NCBI GenBank assembly: GCA_003222845.1
Contig: QHXG01000001.1
Span: forward strand, 1 to 45,127
Direction: 5' to 3'
Source of the DNA: Acidobacteriota bacterium
GTDB taxonomy: Bacteria; Acidobacteriota; Blastocatellia; Pyrinomonadales; Pyrinomonadaceae
Length of the DNA stretch: 45,127 nt
Under the pieces are notes generated by a model, which made no database searches, was not told where the DNA came from, and worked only from the letters and a program-made list of their open reading frames with translations. Position numbers and translations under genes: made by a program. Below, in pieces: positions 28,155 to 38,248 of the stretch (position 1 is its first letter; the number at the start of each line of letters is the position of its first letter).

Positions 28155-29723
28155 ATGGCCGACCACAACGATCCCAACGCGGTCAATTCGATCTTCTCGG
28201 ACATCGATGTCAGCGCCGCTGACCTTTACGATCTCTTCGGATTTCCGAGCGCCGACACAAATGGCGGCGAAAAGGTCGTAATTGCGTTGACGTTCGCTTC
28301 GGTACCCGAGCCCGGGCTGCTGGACCACGACATGCTTTACCGAATTCAGATCTGCGCCGAGCCGCGCGTCGGACCGCCCGCGCAGGAAGACCACAGCTTG
28401 AAAGCCTTGCTGCGTTACTTCGACGCCCTCAAAGACAAATACCTTGGCCCACTGCGGCCTGCCGAAATTCGCGTTACTACCGATCAATCAAATCGAGCTA
28501 CGATCAGATTTATTGATTTTCCCGGCGGCAGCTTCTCGACGGAAGTTGAGGTCGATAAGGTTCTGACCATCAATACGCCCGATGGCTTTGCGATCAAAAC
28601 ATTCATCGGCGGCCGCGACGATGCTTTCTTCAACGACCTGACCGGATTCTTTCGCTCGATAAATTACGCGCCGCAGTTTTATCACGTGCCCCACACCATG
28701 ACGGAAGCGCGCGAGCTGAAAATTCCGAAGACTTTGCTCGAGCTGGAGGGCAACGATCTTTTTAACTTTGACGCAGCCGATCCTGAATGGGGATATCACG
28801 GTAAGAAACGCAACCTGCCGCCCGGTCCGCTGGCCTGGAACGGCGACAAGTTCCGCAAAGACGAGAATGGCAATTATCGTTTTGTTTACAGCGGCGTTGA
28901 CTGCCAGGCGGGGAAGAACGTCAACGCAATCATTCTGGAAATTCCTCTGGCATTCATTACAAAGTCGCCGTCGGAGCACAGAGTTGTCAACACGTGGGGC
29001 GAAAGCTGGGTGCTGAAGGCCGCCAACAAAGTCGAGACCATACCGGATCACCCGTTCTGGCTGGAACATCCGTTAGTTTTGCTTGACGCTTTCAAGCTCG
29101 ACGCGGAGTTGAAGAAGTATAAGCTGGTCGACACTGATGGGCAGCCATTCGCAGACGCGGCTTTGAGCGAGCGCGAAGACAACCGCCAACTCGGTGCGAA
29201 TAACTTCTGGCTGGCGCCGCATTTCATCAAGCGGCTGGCCCACCTCGGCTGGGGTTTTGGACCATCGATCAGCGCGTTGGGTTTGCAGACCTCGTTCGAT
29301 CACGACAACTCGCCGGTTTCGGTGCACAAGACCTACACTCTGGTAGCCGAAGCATTTTCCCGCGTCAGGAAGACACTTTTTCAGCGACTGAATATGCCCG
29401 ACGATTCCTGGAACCCAAAAGGCTTGAACATTCCTTTGCGACGGCCCATCGAGATCTTCGTGCCGAATGTCTGTGCCATCGACATGGACACGACCGGCAC
29501 CTGGCCCTTCGGACGAAGACCAGAAGATCAGGTCGCGACGCGCTTCCTCTCGATGTTTCTCGACATGGAGGCTGAGTTTAACGGCAAGAAATATCATCTC
29601 GAATTGCTGAACGATCAGTCGTTGTGGGATGCCGCGCCGATTGAGCCGAAAACGCCGCCCAATCCCTTGAAGAATGATAAGGAATTTCTTCCTGACTTTC
29701 CGTACTTGGCGGAACCCTGGTGA
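28155..29723 (+). CDS. DUF4331 family protein
   Basis: DVSAADLYDLFGFPSADTNGGEKVVIALTFASVPEPG...DHDMLYRIQI and CQAGKNVNAIILEIPLAFI pattern. Confidence 0.82.
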   Translation: MADHNDPNAVNSIFSDIDVSAADLYDLFGFPSADTNGGEKVVIALTFASVPEPGLLDHDMLYRIQICAEPRVGPPAQEDHSLKALLRYFDALKDKYLGPLRPAEIRVTTDQSNRATIRFIDFPGGSFSTEVEVDKVLTINTPDGFAIKTFIGGRDDAFFNDLTGFFRSINYAPQFYHVPHTMTEARELKIPKTLLELEGNDLFNFDAADPEWGYHGKKRNLPPGPLAWNGDKFRKDENGNYRFVYSGVDCQAGKNVNAIILEIPLAFITKSPSEHRVVNTWGESWVLKAANKVETIPDHPFWLEHPLVLLDAFKLDAELKKYKLVDTDGQPFADAALSEREDNRQLGANNFWLAPHFIKRLAHLGWGFGPSISALGLQTSFDHDNSPVSVHKTYTLVAEAFSRVRKTLFQRLNMPDDSWNPKGLNIPLRRPIEIFVPNVCAIDMDTTGTWPFGRRPEDQVATRFLSMFLDMEAEFNGKKYHLELLNDQSLWDAAPIEPKTPPNPLKNDKEFLPDFPYLAEPW

Positions 29724-29771
29724 TAGACCGGTCTTCAAAACGTTCGTGTCATTTGTAATTGAGGCTGGAAG

Positions 29772-30947
29772 ATGGACCAACTAACTGACTTTGAAGTCGA
29801 GCTGGACAGGATCGACAAAGCTATCGCCGACATCCCTGACCCACTGGCGTGTCCGATGGACGGCGAAAGAGCGACAAAGTTCGTCTATCTGGTTTATCAG
29901 CGCGCCTCGCTCACGGGAAACTTTCGCGAGCTCGAAGATGCCGAGGCGGCCCTCAACACGGCCATTCAGCATCTCGGTCCAGCCGGCGATCTTTATTTTC
30001 TTAAGGCCAATATTGATTTCAAGTTTCATCGGCTTGCGGCTGTGAGACTCGATCTCGAGACGGGCCGGGATCTCCGAGACAGCCCGCAAGGCCGAGCGTT
30101 GCTCTGTGACCTCGGTTTTCAAGAGGGCCGGTACGACGACGCCAGAAAGGGATATGAAGCGCTCATCGACGAAGAGCGAACCTGGGACAATCTGGCTCGC
30201 CTGGGATATCTCAAGTGGAAATTGGGCGACGCTGCGGGCGCCGACCAGTTGTATCTCGAAGCCGAAGATGAACTCACGGCGAAGGAAATGCGGCACTACG
30301 CCTGGGTCGAGCTGCAGAGAGGAGTTTTGAAACTGCGGAGTGGTCGCTACGAAGATGCGTGGACACATTATGATCGCGCCGGCCGTGCTTACTCTGGCCA
30401 TTGGCTTGTTGACGATCACAAAGCTGAATGCTTAGGAGCACAAGGGAAGTTTGCGGAAGCCGCCGTGCTTTACGAACAATGCATCGAGCGCGTGCCGCGG
30501 CCTGAATTTCAACAAGCGCTCGGTGAACTCTACCAGCTTCTCGGCCAGCCTGATCGCGCCGAGTCGTGGAATCAAAAAGCCCTGGCTGCTTATCTGGAAG
30601 CAGCCGAGCGCGGCGGCGTTCACTACTATCATCATCTGGTTGATTTCTATGCGGACGTGCGGGAGGACGGCCCGGAGGCGGTGAAGTGGGCCCGCAAGGA
30701 CATCGAGTTGCGTCGAAACTTCGCAACGCTCGCGGCGCTGGCGTGGGCCTTATATCGCGCGGGCGAGTATGCGGCGGCCCGCGACATGATGGATCAGGCG
30801 CTCGACTCGGGTGCAGCGGATGCGCATCTGTTTTTTCAGGCGGCGACGATTCACCAGGCGGCGCCAACCAACGGCCAGGGCGAGCAGTATTTGCGTATGG
30901 CTGTCGAGCTAAACCCGCATTACCGAAGTTTCCACGTGCACCGATGA
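29772..30947 (+). CDS. TPR-repeat protein
   Basis: Repeating helical units (e.g. AAVLYEQCIERVPRPEFQQALGELYQLLGQPDRAESWNQKALAAYLEA). Confidence 0.85.
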   Translation: MDQLTDFEVELDRIDKAIADIPDPLACPMDGERATKFVYLVYQRASLTGNFRELEDAEAALNTAIQHLGPAGDLYFLKANIDFKFHRLAAVRLDLETGRDLRDSPQGRALLCDLGFQEGRYDDARKGYEALIDEERTWDNLARLGYLKWKLGDAAGADQLYLEAEDELTAKEMRHYAWVELQRGVLKLRSGRYEDAWTHYDRAGRAYSGHWLVDDHKAECLGAQGKFAEAAVLYEQCIERVPRPEFQQALGELYQLLGQPDRAESWNQKALAAYLEAAERGGVHYYHHLVDFYADVREDGPEAVKWARKDIELRRNFATLAALAWALYRAGEYAAARDMMDQALDSGAADAHLFFQAATIHQAAPTNGQGEQYLRMAVELNPHYRSFHVHR

Positions 30948-30953
30948 AGATCT

Positions 30954-32846
30954 ATGAGCGATCCAGAATTCGATTACATAGTAGTCGGCTCGGGTGCAGG
31001 CGGTGGTCCACTTGCCGCGCGCCTCGCGGAAGCTAAAGAAGGATACAAGGTCCTGCTTTTAGAGGCCGGTGGTGAGGAAGAGCCCTGGACTTATCAGGTG
31101 CCCGTGTTCCACGGCAGTGCTACCGAGGACGAAGAACTGCGCCTCGACCACTATGTGCGGCACTACGAAGACGAGGCGCGTCAGGAGTTGGATCCAAAGT
31201 ATCTTGTGGAGCGAAACGCAGGGCGGCATGGTGTTTACTATCCCCGCGCTCGCACGCTCGGCGGTTGCACTGCGCATTACGCGATGATCATTATCCGCCC
31301 ACACGATAGTGATTGGCGGGCTATCCAGGAGGCTACTGGTGATGCGAGTTGGGCGCCGCGTGAAATGGACAAGTACTTTGCGCGCGTCGAACGCTGGCAA
31401 CAGACTTCCGCCGCTTCCTCCGGCCACGGCAAGGATGGTTGGTTGCCGACCCGCTTTGCGGACGTGATCGAGCTGGCGCGCGAAGCAATCACCCATTTTG
31501 ATCCCGCGATCGGCGAGATCGTCGCCGAAGCCGTGGAGGCCAATCACAAGTTTATGCCGATCCATGTTTGGAATCGGCCTTACTTTCCGATCACGGCGCA
31601 CCTCGAAGCGAAGTTTGATCCGAATGATCTTCGATCTCTCAAACGCCACGGCTTCGGCGCGATCGCGGTGCCGATGGCAATTGACGAAAAGGGGCGTCGC
31701 GCCGGCACGCGCGAACGCATCAACGCCGCCAAGGCGACCGGGCAACTCGAGGTGCGCCTGCATTGCCACGTCACCGAACTCGTGTTCGATGAAAACGACC
31801 CGCTACGCGTCGTCGGCGTTCGCTACCTTCCGGGTGAACGTCTCTATCGCGCCGATCGCGATCCAGATCGGTTTGGACAAGTGACCGGTCCGGCTCAGGA
31901 GGTGCGGGCGAAACGCGAGGTCATCATCTCGGCCGGAGCGTACATCACGCCGCAGTTGCTGATGCTCTCCGGCATCGGACCGCGAGCAGAATTGGAGCGG
32001 CCCGAAATCGATATTCCGGTGCGGGCCGATCTTCCCGGGGTTGGCAAGAATCTGCAAGACCGCTACGAGGTTGGGGTCGTCGCGCAAACCAGGAAGCCAT
32101 TTTCGCTGCTGAAGGTGGCGACGTTTGGCGGGCCAGTACCGAGCGGGACGGACGGCGACGAGTTCTTTGAAGAGTGGCGCAACCACGGCAAAGGGCTCTA
32201 CGCCACGAACGGCGCGGTCATCGGCTTTACGGCAAAGTCCAGTGTCGCGGAGGACGACGAGCCTGATCTCTTCATCTTCGGCGTCCCCGGCGCATTCGTC
32301 GGCTACTACACCGGCTGGTCCATTGACGCAGTCAAACCGCCTCACGACACGTGGACCTGGCTGTTGCTCAAAGCGCACGCGCGTTTTCGCGGCCAGGTCA
32401 CGCTGACTTCAAACAATCCGCTTGACCCGCCGCACGTCGATTTCAAGTATTTCGAGCGCGACCAAAGCGGCAAGCTCACGCGTGAGGCCGAACTGGATCT
32501 CCAGGCGATGCGCGATGGCATCGGCATCATCAACAAGCTGCTAAGAGGATCGACACACGAATTGAAATTGCATCCGAGAATAATGGAAAACGTCGACCTG
32601 GAAACAGAAGCAGGGGTAGATAAATTCGTCGAGGATCGCGCTTGGGGCCACCACGCTTCCTGCACCTGCAAGATTGGCGGTGACAATGACAAGGAGGCCG
32701 TGCTCGATTCTGCTTTTCGCGTGCGCGGCGTGACGGGACTCAGGGTAGTTGACGCATCGGTGTTCCCGAGAATTCCTGGATTCTTCGTGGTCATGCCGAT
32801 CTATATGATCGCTGAGAAAGCAGCGGACGTTATCCTTCGTGAATGA
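30954..32846 (+). CDS. GMC family FAD-dependent oxidoreductase
   Basis: FDYIVVGSGAGGGPLAARLAE...VLLLEAGG; YITPQLLMLSGIGP; C-terminal HHASCTCKIG...LRVVDASVFPRIPGFFVVMPIYMIAEKAADVI. Confidence 0.95.
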   Translation: MSDPEFDYIVVGSGAGGGPLAARLAEAKEGYKVLLLEAGGEEEPWTYQVPVFHGSATEDEELRLDHYVRHYEDEARQELDPKYLVERNAGRHGVYYPRARTLGGCTAHYAMIIIRPHDSDWRAIQEATGDASWAPREMDKYFARVERWQQTSAASSGHGKDGWLPTRFADVIELAREAITHFDPAIGEIVAEAVEANHKFMPIHVWNRPYFPITAHLEAKFDPNDLRSLKRHGFGAIAVPMAIDEKGRRAGTRERINAAKATGQLEVRLHCHVTELVFDENDPLRVVGVRYLPGERLYRADRDPDRFGQVTGPAQEVRAKREVIISAGAYITPQLLMLSGIGPRAELERPEIDIPVRADLPGVGKNLQDRYEVGVVAQTRKPFSLLKVATFGGPVPSGTDGDEFFEEWRNHGKGLYATNGAVIGFTAKSSVAEDDEPDLFIFGVPGAFVGYYTGWSIDAVKPPHDTWTWLLLKAHARFRGQVTLTSNNPLDPPHVDFKYFERDQSGKLTREAELDLQAMRDGIGIINKLLRGSTHELKLHPRIMENVDLETEAGVDKFVEDRAWGHHASCTCKIGGDNDKEAVLDSAFRVRGVTGLRVVDASVFPRIPGFFVVMPIYMIAEKAADVILRE

Positions 32847-32888
32847 GCGCAAGGTGCGTTGATTGATGTAGCCGGCGGACGGATGTTT

Positions 32889-32942
32889 GGTTCAAACTTT
32901 AGTTTGGCGTTTCGTGGAAGAAGCAACCTAAAGGTTGAACTC
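32889..32942. repeat. Short inverted repeat (REP-like hairpin) between GMC and protease genes
   Basis: GTTCAAACTTTAGTTTG ... CAACCTAAAGGTTGAAC, two mismatches across 17 bp. Confidence 0.65.
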
Positions 32943-32980
32943 TATACACCGTGGGAAGCAATAGATGAATGGAGGCTATC

Positions 32981-35900
32981 ATGGCAAGCTCGAATCGTAT
33001 CCTGGTAAAGCTCAGGCCAACGGTCGGGTTGGCGGCTGCTGCACCGCGCGCGAATCTGCGACCGCTTCACGCAAGCGCTCCACAGACACAAGCGTTTGGA
33101 CTCTCGTCCGAGCCGTCGTGGTTCCTGGCGGATTTGCCCGATACTGGCGGACCGAATCCCTGGGACTTGGCCCATGCGCGAGTGGCGGATCAGCTAGGCA
33201 TTGACGAGTCCGCGGTGCTATTCGCTGAGCCCGATTTGGATCAGCGTTTCGATGATGGTAGTGAGGCGACTCCCATCGGCGGCGTTGGTCAGGCGGCAGC
33301 GGCCGCGGCGGGAAGTCACACTCCGCAGGATTCAGGTCACAACAAAGCGGTCGGCCCATCGGTCGCTTGGCACTTGGAAGATTCTTTTTCGCAACTCAAA
33401 GGGGCGCGCAACGCAGTTCAATTTTCGAATCCGCTCACGCGCATCGCGCACATCGACACGGGTTACGATCGCAGGCACGTGGCGAAGCCGGATCACATCG
33501 TGCTCGAGCATAGCTTCGTTGAAGGTGATCCCGATCCTAACAGGGCAGAGTCTCGGGCTGCACTTGGATTATTACCGCAGAACCTTGATCACGGCACCGG
33601 CACGATTGGAATTCTGGCGGGCCGTGCCGTTCCGCTAGGTCTAGGTGAGTTTTCAGGTGGAGCACCGGATGCCGAAATTGTGACGCTGCGGATCGCTGAC
33701 TCGGTCATCCTTTTCAAAACAAGCGCGTTTGCTCAGGCGCTGCAATTTGCCATCGACAACAACTGCGACGTCGTGTCGATCAGCATGGGTGGTCTGCCTT
33801 CGAAAGCGTGGAGCGAGCTGGTGAATAAGGCATACGAGGCCGGCATCTGCATCTGCGCCGCCGCGGGCAACAACATTGGCGGATTTCCCACGCACCACGT
33901 CGTTTACCCAGCGCGATACCATCGCACGATCGCGGTGTGCGGCGTCATGGCAAATGGGCAACCTTATTACAACATTACTGATCGGCAGCTCGAGGGAAGT
34001 TGGGGGCCTGATAGTTCGATGACGGCGGCGATTGCCGCCTACACGCCAAATATTCCATGGCCTGTTTTCCGTCAAAGCCCTGAGATCCGTGAGAACGGTG
34101 AAGGCACATCGGCAGCTACTCCGCAGGTGGCAGCAGCCGTCGCGCTTTGGATCGAGAAGCACAAAGATTTTCTGAAGCGCGATTGGCGCCGCGTTGAAGC
34201 TGTGCGCAACGCGCTCTTCTCTTCTGCCAAAGGCGCGGACCGGCAGCATTTCGGCAACGGCATCCTGCAAGCCAACGCGGCGTTGGCAATCGCGCCAAAT
34301 CTCAATCTGCCGCAGACGCCGCCCGATAACGATTCGTTCTCGTTCCTGCGCGTGCTCACCGGCTTGGGTGTCGCGGACGCGCCGCCGCGCGAGCATATGT
34401 TCAATCTGGAACTCACGCAGCTCTATTTAACGAGTCCTGAATTGCAGAAGATCGTGCCGGACCCGGAGAGAGAAGTGAAGGACGCTGACGTGCGCAAATT
34501 CATGGAAGCCGTGGTCCATGACGACAAAGCGTCGCTGGCGCTACGAAAACAGATCGCAAATCGATATTCACTGGTTGTCGGGGCTGCGGTTCAGGGGGCG
34601 CCGAAAGAAGTCGTTGCGCCACCGCAAGCGGCCTGCAATCCGAAGGTCAGTATGTCGAATCCGCCCTTCCGCCGCATCCGCACTTACGCTGTGGATCCGA
34701 GTTTGTCGACCCAACTCGCGACTGCCGGGATCAATGAAGTCGCGCTGAAAGTACGATGGGAAAAACTCGAGCCCGGACCGAAAGGCGAATACCTCGAAGT
34801 CGCGGACACCGATGCTACGGGCGTCACTTACGATCCCGTCAACCTGGATGAGCCCTGGCTGCTGGCGCAGGATGGCTGTCCCCCTACCGAAGGTAATCCA
34901 TGGTTTCATCAACAGATGGTTTACGCAGTTGCCATGAATACGATTCAGCATTTTGAGCGGTCGTTGGGCCGGCCAGTCCTTTGGCGGCCGCAAATCAATC
35001 CCAACAACGAGTTTGACGATAGTCAGTTCGTGCGCCGCTTGAGCGTGCGCCCGCACGCTCTGCGTCAGGCAAATGCTTTTTACAGCCCGCAAGACATCGC
35101 GTTGTTGTTTGGCTACTTTGAGGCGGGGCCGGACGATCCCGGCGATCATGTTCCCGGCAGCACGGTTTACGCGTGTCTGTCGCATGACATCGTGGCCCAC
35201 GAGACGACGCACGCGATACTCGATGGCATGCACCGACGTTTCAACGAACCGACCAACCCTGACGCGTTGGCCTTGCACGAAGGGTTCGCGGATATCGTGG
35301 CGCTGATGCAGCATTTCACTATCGCTGAAATTCTGGAAAACGAAATTAGGAGGACCCGCGGTGACCTCGAGGCAGAATCAATTCTCGGCAGTTTGGCGGT
35401 GCAGTTTGGCCATGCGACCGGAGAGCGCGGGGGTCTGCGCGACGCAATCGGCAAGTTTGATGAGAACGGCAAGTGGACGCGGCTCAAACCCGATCCGGCG
35501 GATTACAAAAACGTGATGCCGCCGCACTCTCGCGGCGCGATTCTGGTGGCTGCGGTATTCGACGCCTTCCTTGCGATCTATGAGACCCGCACGGCGGACC
35601 TGCTGCGGATTTACACGGGCGGTAGCAGCGTCTTGCCCGAGGGAGCGATTCATCCCGACTTGGTCCGTCGTTTAGCTGCCGAGGCGGTGAAATCCGCGAC
35701 GCACATTTTGAACATGTGCATCCGCGCCCTGGACTATATTCCGCCGGTTGATATTACTTTTGGCGAATATTTGCGCGGCCTGATCACGGCTGATTCCGAT
35801 CTGGTTGAGGACGATCGTTACAACTATCGCGTGGCGTTCGTCGAGGCCTTTCGCCGGCGCGGGATTTACCCGCTGGACCTGCCGACGCTGTCCGTCGATA

Positions 35901-36487
35901 CGCTGCGATGGCAGGGAGCCGATCTCTTAACCATGACTCGGAAGCATCCAAAGATGGCCAAGGAAATGAAGCTCATCATCGAGCAGTTGAAGAGTTATGC
36001 GGATGCGTGCTTGTACATTTCAGATCGCGAGATCCTATTTAAGGAAACCAGAAAACAGCGGGCCCTGCTCCATAAAACTCTGAAGGATGTTTTTGCGGCG
36101 CTGCCGCGAGCAGCGGCCGCTGAATTTGGCTCGATGCTGGGCGTTGACCCAAAGCTTGATTTCGAGGTTCACGAACTCCGGCGTTCGTTGCGCGTAGGTC
36201 CAGACGGCCAACACATTCCGCAAATCATCGTCGCGTTGACGCAGGCGACTACGATTGACATCGATTCGACGCCCCACACTTTTCGGGGCGGTTCAACGCT
36301 GGTCGTCGATCTCTCAAAGCCTGGAGTTGATTACGCGATCAGAAAGGACATCAAGAGCGAGAAGCGCCAGGAGCGAACCGCGGCCTTTGTCGGCAACGCG
36401 CTGCGCGACCCGCTGCAAGCACTTCTGATCCGTAAGAACCGGGAGCCCTTTGCCGCGTTACACGCGTTTGCGGATGTGGCTTCGTGA
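32981..36487 (+). CDS. Dual-protease protein: N-terminal S8 subtilisin domain plus HETTH gluzincin-like metalloprotease domain
   Basis: S8 triad IAHIDTGYD, DHGTGTIGILAG, GEGTSAATPQVAAAVALW; then DIVAHETTHAILDGMHRRF...ALHEGFADIVALM. ORF opens at ATG 32969; ATG 32981 sits 5 nt after GGAGG. Confidence 0.88.
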   Translation: MASSNRILVKLRPTVGLAAAAPRANLRPLHASAPQTQAFGLSSEPSWFLADLPDTGGPNPWDLAHARVADQLGIDESAVLFAEPDLDQRFDDGSEATPIGGVGQAAAAAAGSHTPQDSGHNKAVGPSVAWHLEDSFSQLKGARNAVQFSNPLTRIAHIDTGYDRRHVAKPDHIVLEHSFVEGDPDPNRAESRAALGLLPQNLDHGTGTIGILAGRAVPLGLGEFSGGAPDAEIVTLRIADSVILFKTSAFAQALQFAIDNNCDVVSISMGGLPSKAWSELVNKAYEAGICICAAAGNNIGGFPTHHVVYPARYHRTIAVCGVMANGQPYYNITDRQLEGSWGPDSSMTAAIAAYTPNIPWPVFRQSPEIRENGEGTSAATPQVAAAVALWIEKHKDFLKRDWRRVEAVRNALFSSAKGADRQHFGNGILQANAALAIAPNLNLPQTPPDNDSFSFLRVLTGLGVADAPPREHMFNLELTQLYLTSPELQKIVPDPEREVKDADVRKFMEAVVHDDKASLALRKQIANRYSLVVGAAVQGAPKEVVAPPQAACNPKVSMSNPPFRRIRTYAVDPSLSTQLATAGINEVALKVRWEKLEPGPKGEYLEVADTDATGVTYDPVNLDEPWLLAQDGCPPTEGNPWFHQQMVYAVAMNTIQHFERSLGRPVLWRPQINPNNEFDDSQFVRRLSVRPHALRQANAFYSPQDIALLFGYFEAGPDDPGDHVPGSTVYACLSHDIVAHETTHAILDGMHRRFNEPTNPDALALHEGFADIVALMQHFTIAEILENEIRRTRGDLEAESILGSLAVQFGHATGERGGLRDAIGKFDENGKWTRLKPDPADYKNVMPPHSRGAILVAAVFDAFLAIYETRTADLLRIYTGGSSVLPEGAIHPDLVRRLAAEAVKSATHILNMCIRALDYIPPVDITFGEYLRGLITADSDLVEDDRYNYRVAFVEAFRRRGIYPLDLPTLSVDTLRWQGADLLTMTRKHPKMAKEMKLIIEQLKSYADACLYISDREILFKETRKQRALLHKTLKDVFAALPRAAAAEFGSMLGVDPKLDFEVHELRRSLRVGPDGQHIPQIIVALTQATTIDIDSTPHTFRGGSTLVVDLSKPGVDYAIRKDIKSEKRQERTAAFVGNALRDPLQALLIRKNREPFAALHAFADVAS

Positions 36488-36744
36488 GATTCAGTTCTCG
36501 CTGAACTGGATGAGATAGAGCTGGCCATACAGCGCCTATGGAGACGCAGTCCTTGCCCAGCCTGTCGCTGCTCTTATCGCGAGAATCCTTCCGGTTGCGA
36601 TCCGTCCGACTAGATCGTTGGCAACGATTTCCGATGACACCGCGTTATCTGGAGATTGAACTGAGGTCCGGTGTCTGGACTTGTCAGCACCCACTTATGA
36701 TCGGATACTAAAACGGCACAGCAGATACCCGAGTACGGGAACAA

Positions 36745-37323
36745 GTGGCCGAAAGCGAAACCGAGACACCGCGAACTTCGGATTACGAACTGGCGCAGCG
36801 AGCCGCTGAGGGCGACCGGACGGCCTTCGAGGAGCTTTACCAGCGTCATAATCGCCGCGTATATTCGCTGTGTTTGCGCATGACGCAAAACGTTACTGAA
36901 GCCGAGGACCTGGCGCAGGAAGTCTTTATCCAACTCTTCCGGAAGATAGGCAGCTTCCGTGGCGAATCGGCATTTACGACCTGGCTGCATCGCTTGACGG
37001 TCAATCAGGTGCTCATGCATTTTCGGAAGCGCGGCGTGCGGCTCGAGCAGACGACCGAAGAGGGCGAGGTACCCGTCCAAATCGTCAAGGGGACGGAAAA
37101 CCCGAACGCCATGCCGGTGGTGGATCGCATTGCGCTCGATAAGGCTATAGGGCAGTTGCCGCCCGGTTATCGCTCGGTTTTCACCCTTCACGACATCGAG
37201 GGGCACGAGCATGAGGAGATAGCCCGAATGCTGGGCGTCTCCGTCGGCACATCAAAGTCGCAATTACACAAGGCCAGAATGAAATTGCGTGGATTGCTCA
37301 GGCAACAGAATAAGCCGAAGTAG
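36745..37323 (+). CDS. ECF-type RNA polymerase sigma factor
   Basis: [64 protein letters not shown] (region 2) and [34 protein letters not shown] (region 4); GTG start. Confidence 0.95.
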   Translation: MAESETETPRTSDYELAQRAAEGDRTAFEELYQRHNRRVYSLCLRMTQNVTEAEDLAQEVFIQLFRKIGSFRGESAFTTWLHRLTVNQVLMHFRKRGVRLEQTTEEGEVPVQIVKGTENPNAMPVVDRIALDKAIGQLPPGYRSVFTLHDIEGHEHEEIARMLGVSVGTSKSQLHKARMKLRGLLRQQNKPK

Positions 37324-37504
37324 CAACCAAGCAGGTGGCCGCTTTTCAGCCCGACACACACGAAAACGGGCCACTTTGACATCGCAGCGGCCAATCGCTG
37401 CCGATTAGAGAGAACGCAGTCTCCCCTTTGTTGCTTTGAGACCGCGAGAGTCGCGTAGTCCGAGGCTATACGAAAAGATGCGCGACGCATCAGAGGTTAC
37501 GACA

Positions 37505-38221
37505 ATGAACTGCGAGAAATATCAGGATTTGCTAAGCGACTTTATTGACGGGTCGCTGGCTTCTCAAGATCATCACAGCATCGAGGCGCATCTGAGCGCT
37601 TGTGGCGTGTGCGCCGAAGTGCGCGGCGACCTGGATGCGATAGTTACTTACTGTCATGAACATCGCGGCGAGTACGACGCCGTTCCGAATGAGCGCGCGC
37701 TGTGGCTTCGGATCAGCAATCTCATCGAAGCGGGCGACCTGGAACTGGCGACCGACTTGCGGACAGAAATTCCGCAGAATGCCGGCTGGTGGTTTCGCTT
37801 GATGAATCGAAGTTGGCAAATGTCTCTTCCGCAGCTTGCTGCTTCCATGATTGCCGTTGCGATAATCGTCTCGGTGGCTACGATGATTGGCCTGCGTCGC
37901 TTTGGCTCTGGTGGTGAGAGCGCCGGGCTTCGTTCGTCAGGTGTGACGACGGTCGCCGCGAACGGCCTACCTTTGGCGGAACGCTATCGCCAGCAGCAGC
38001 AGACGATCGATTACTGGAATCAACGAGTTGAGTTGAATAAGGCGCGCTGGAATCCTCAAATGCGCGAAACGTTTGAGCGCAACTTGAACGTGATCGATGC
38101 GGCGGTCAACGATTCCCTAAGCCACTTGAATCAGAATCCGCACGATGAAGTCTCGGAAGAGGTACTCAACGCCGCCCTGAACGACAAGGTTGAATTGTTA
38201 AGAGAATTCGCAGAACTGTAG
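37505..38221 (+). CDS. Anti-sigma factor with N-terminal zinc-finger (ZAS)
   Basis: MNCEKYQDLLSDFIDGSLASQDHHSIEAHLSACGVCAEV (HxxxCxxC) plus one TM segment (LAASMIAVAIIVSVATMIGL); adjacent to the ECF sigma gene. Confidence 0.9.
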   Translation: MNCEKYQDLLSDFIDGSLASQDHHSIEAHLSACGVCAEVRGDLDAIVTYCHEHRGEYDAVPNERALWLRISNLIEAGDLELATDLRTEIPQNAGWWFRLMNRSWQMSLPQLAASMIAVAIIVSVATMIGLRRFGSGGESAGLRSSGVTTVAANGLPLAERYRQQQQTIDYWNQRVELNKARWNPQMRETFERNLNVIDAAVNDSLSHLNQNPHDEVSEEVLNAALNDKVELLREFAEL

Positions 38222-38248
38222 ATTGAAAGGCCCTAAATTTAGTATCCG

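Noticed and set aside
29073-29780. 235-aa minus-strand ORF opposite the DUF4331 gene
   Set aside because: Antisense shadow with no recognisable family.
33653-35314. Minus-strand ORFs (247 and 248 aa) opposite the protease gene
   Set aside because: Antisense shadows of the dual protease; GC-rich DNA yields long spurious ORFs.
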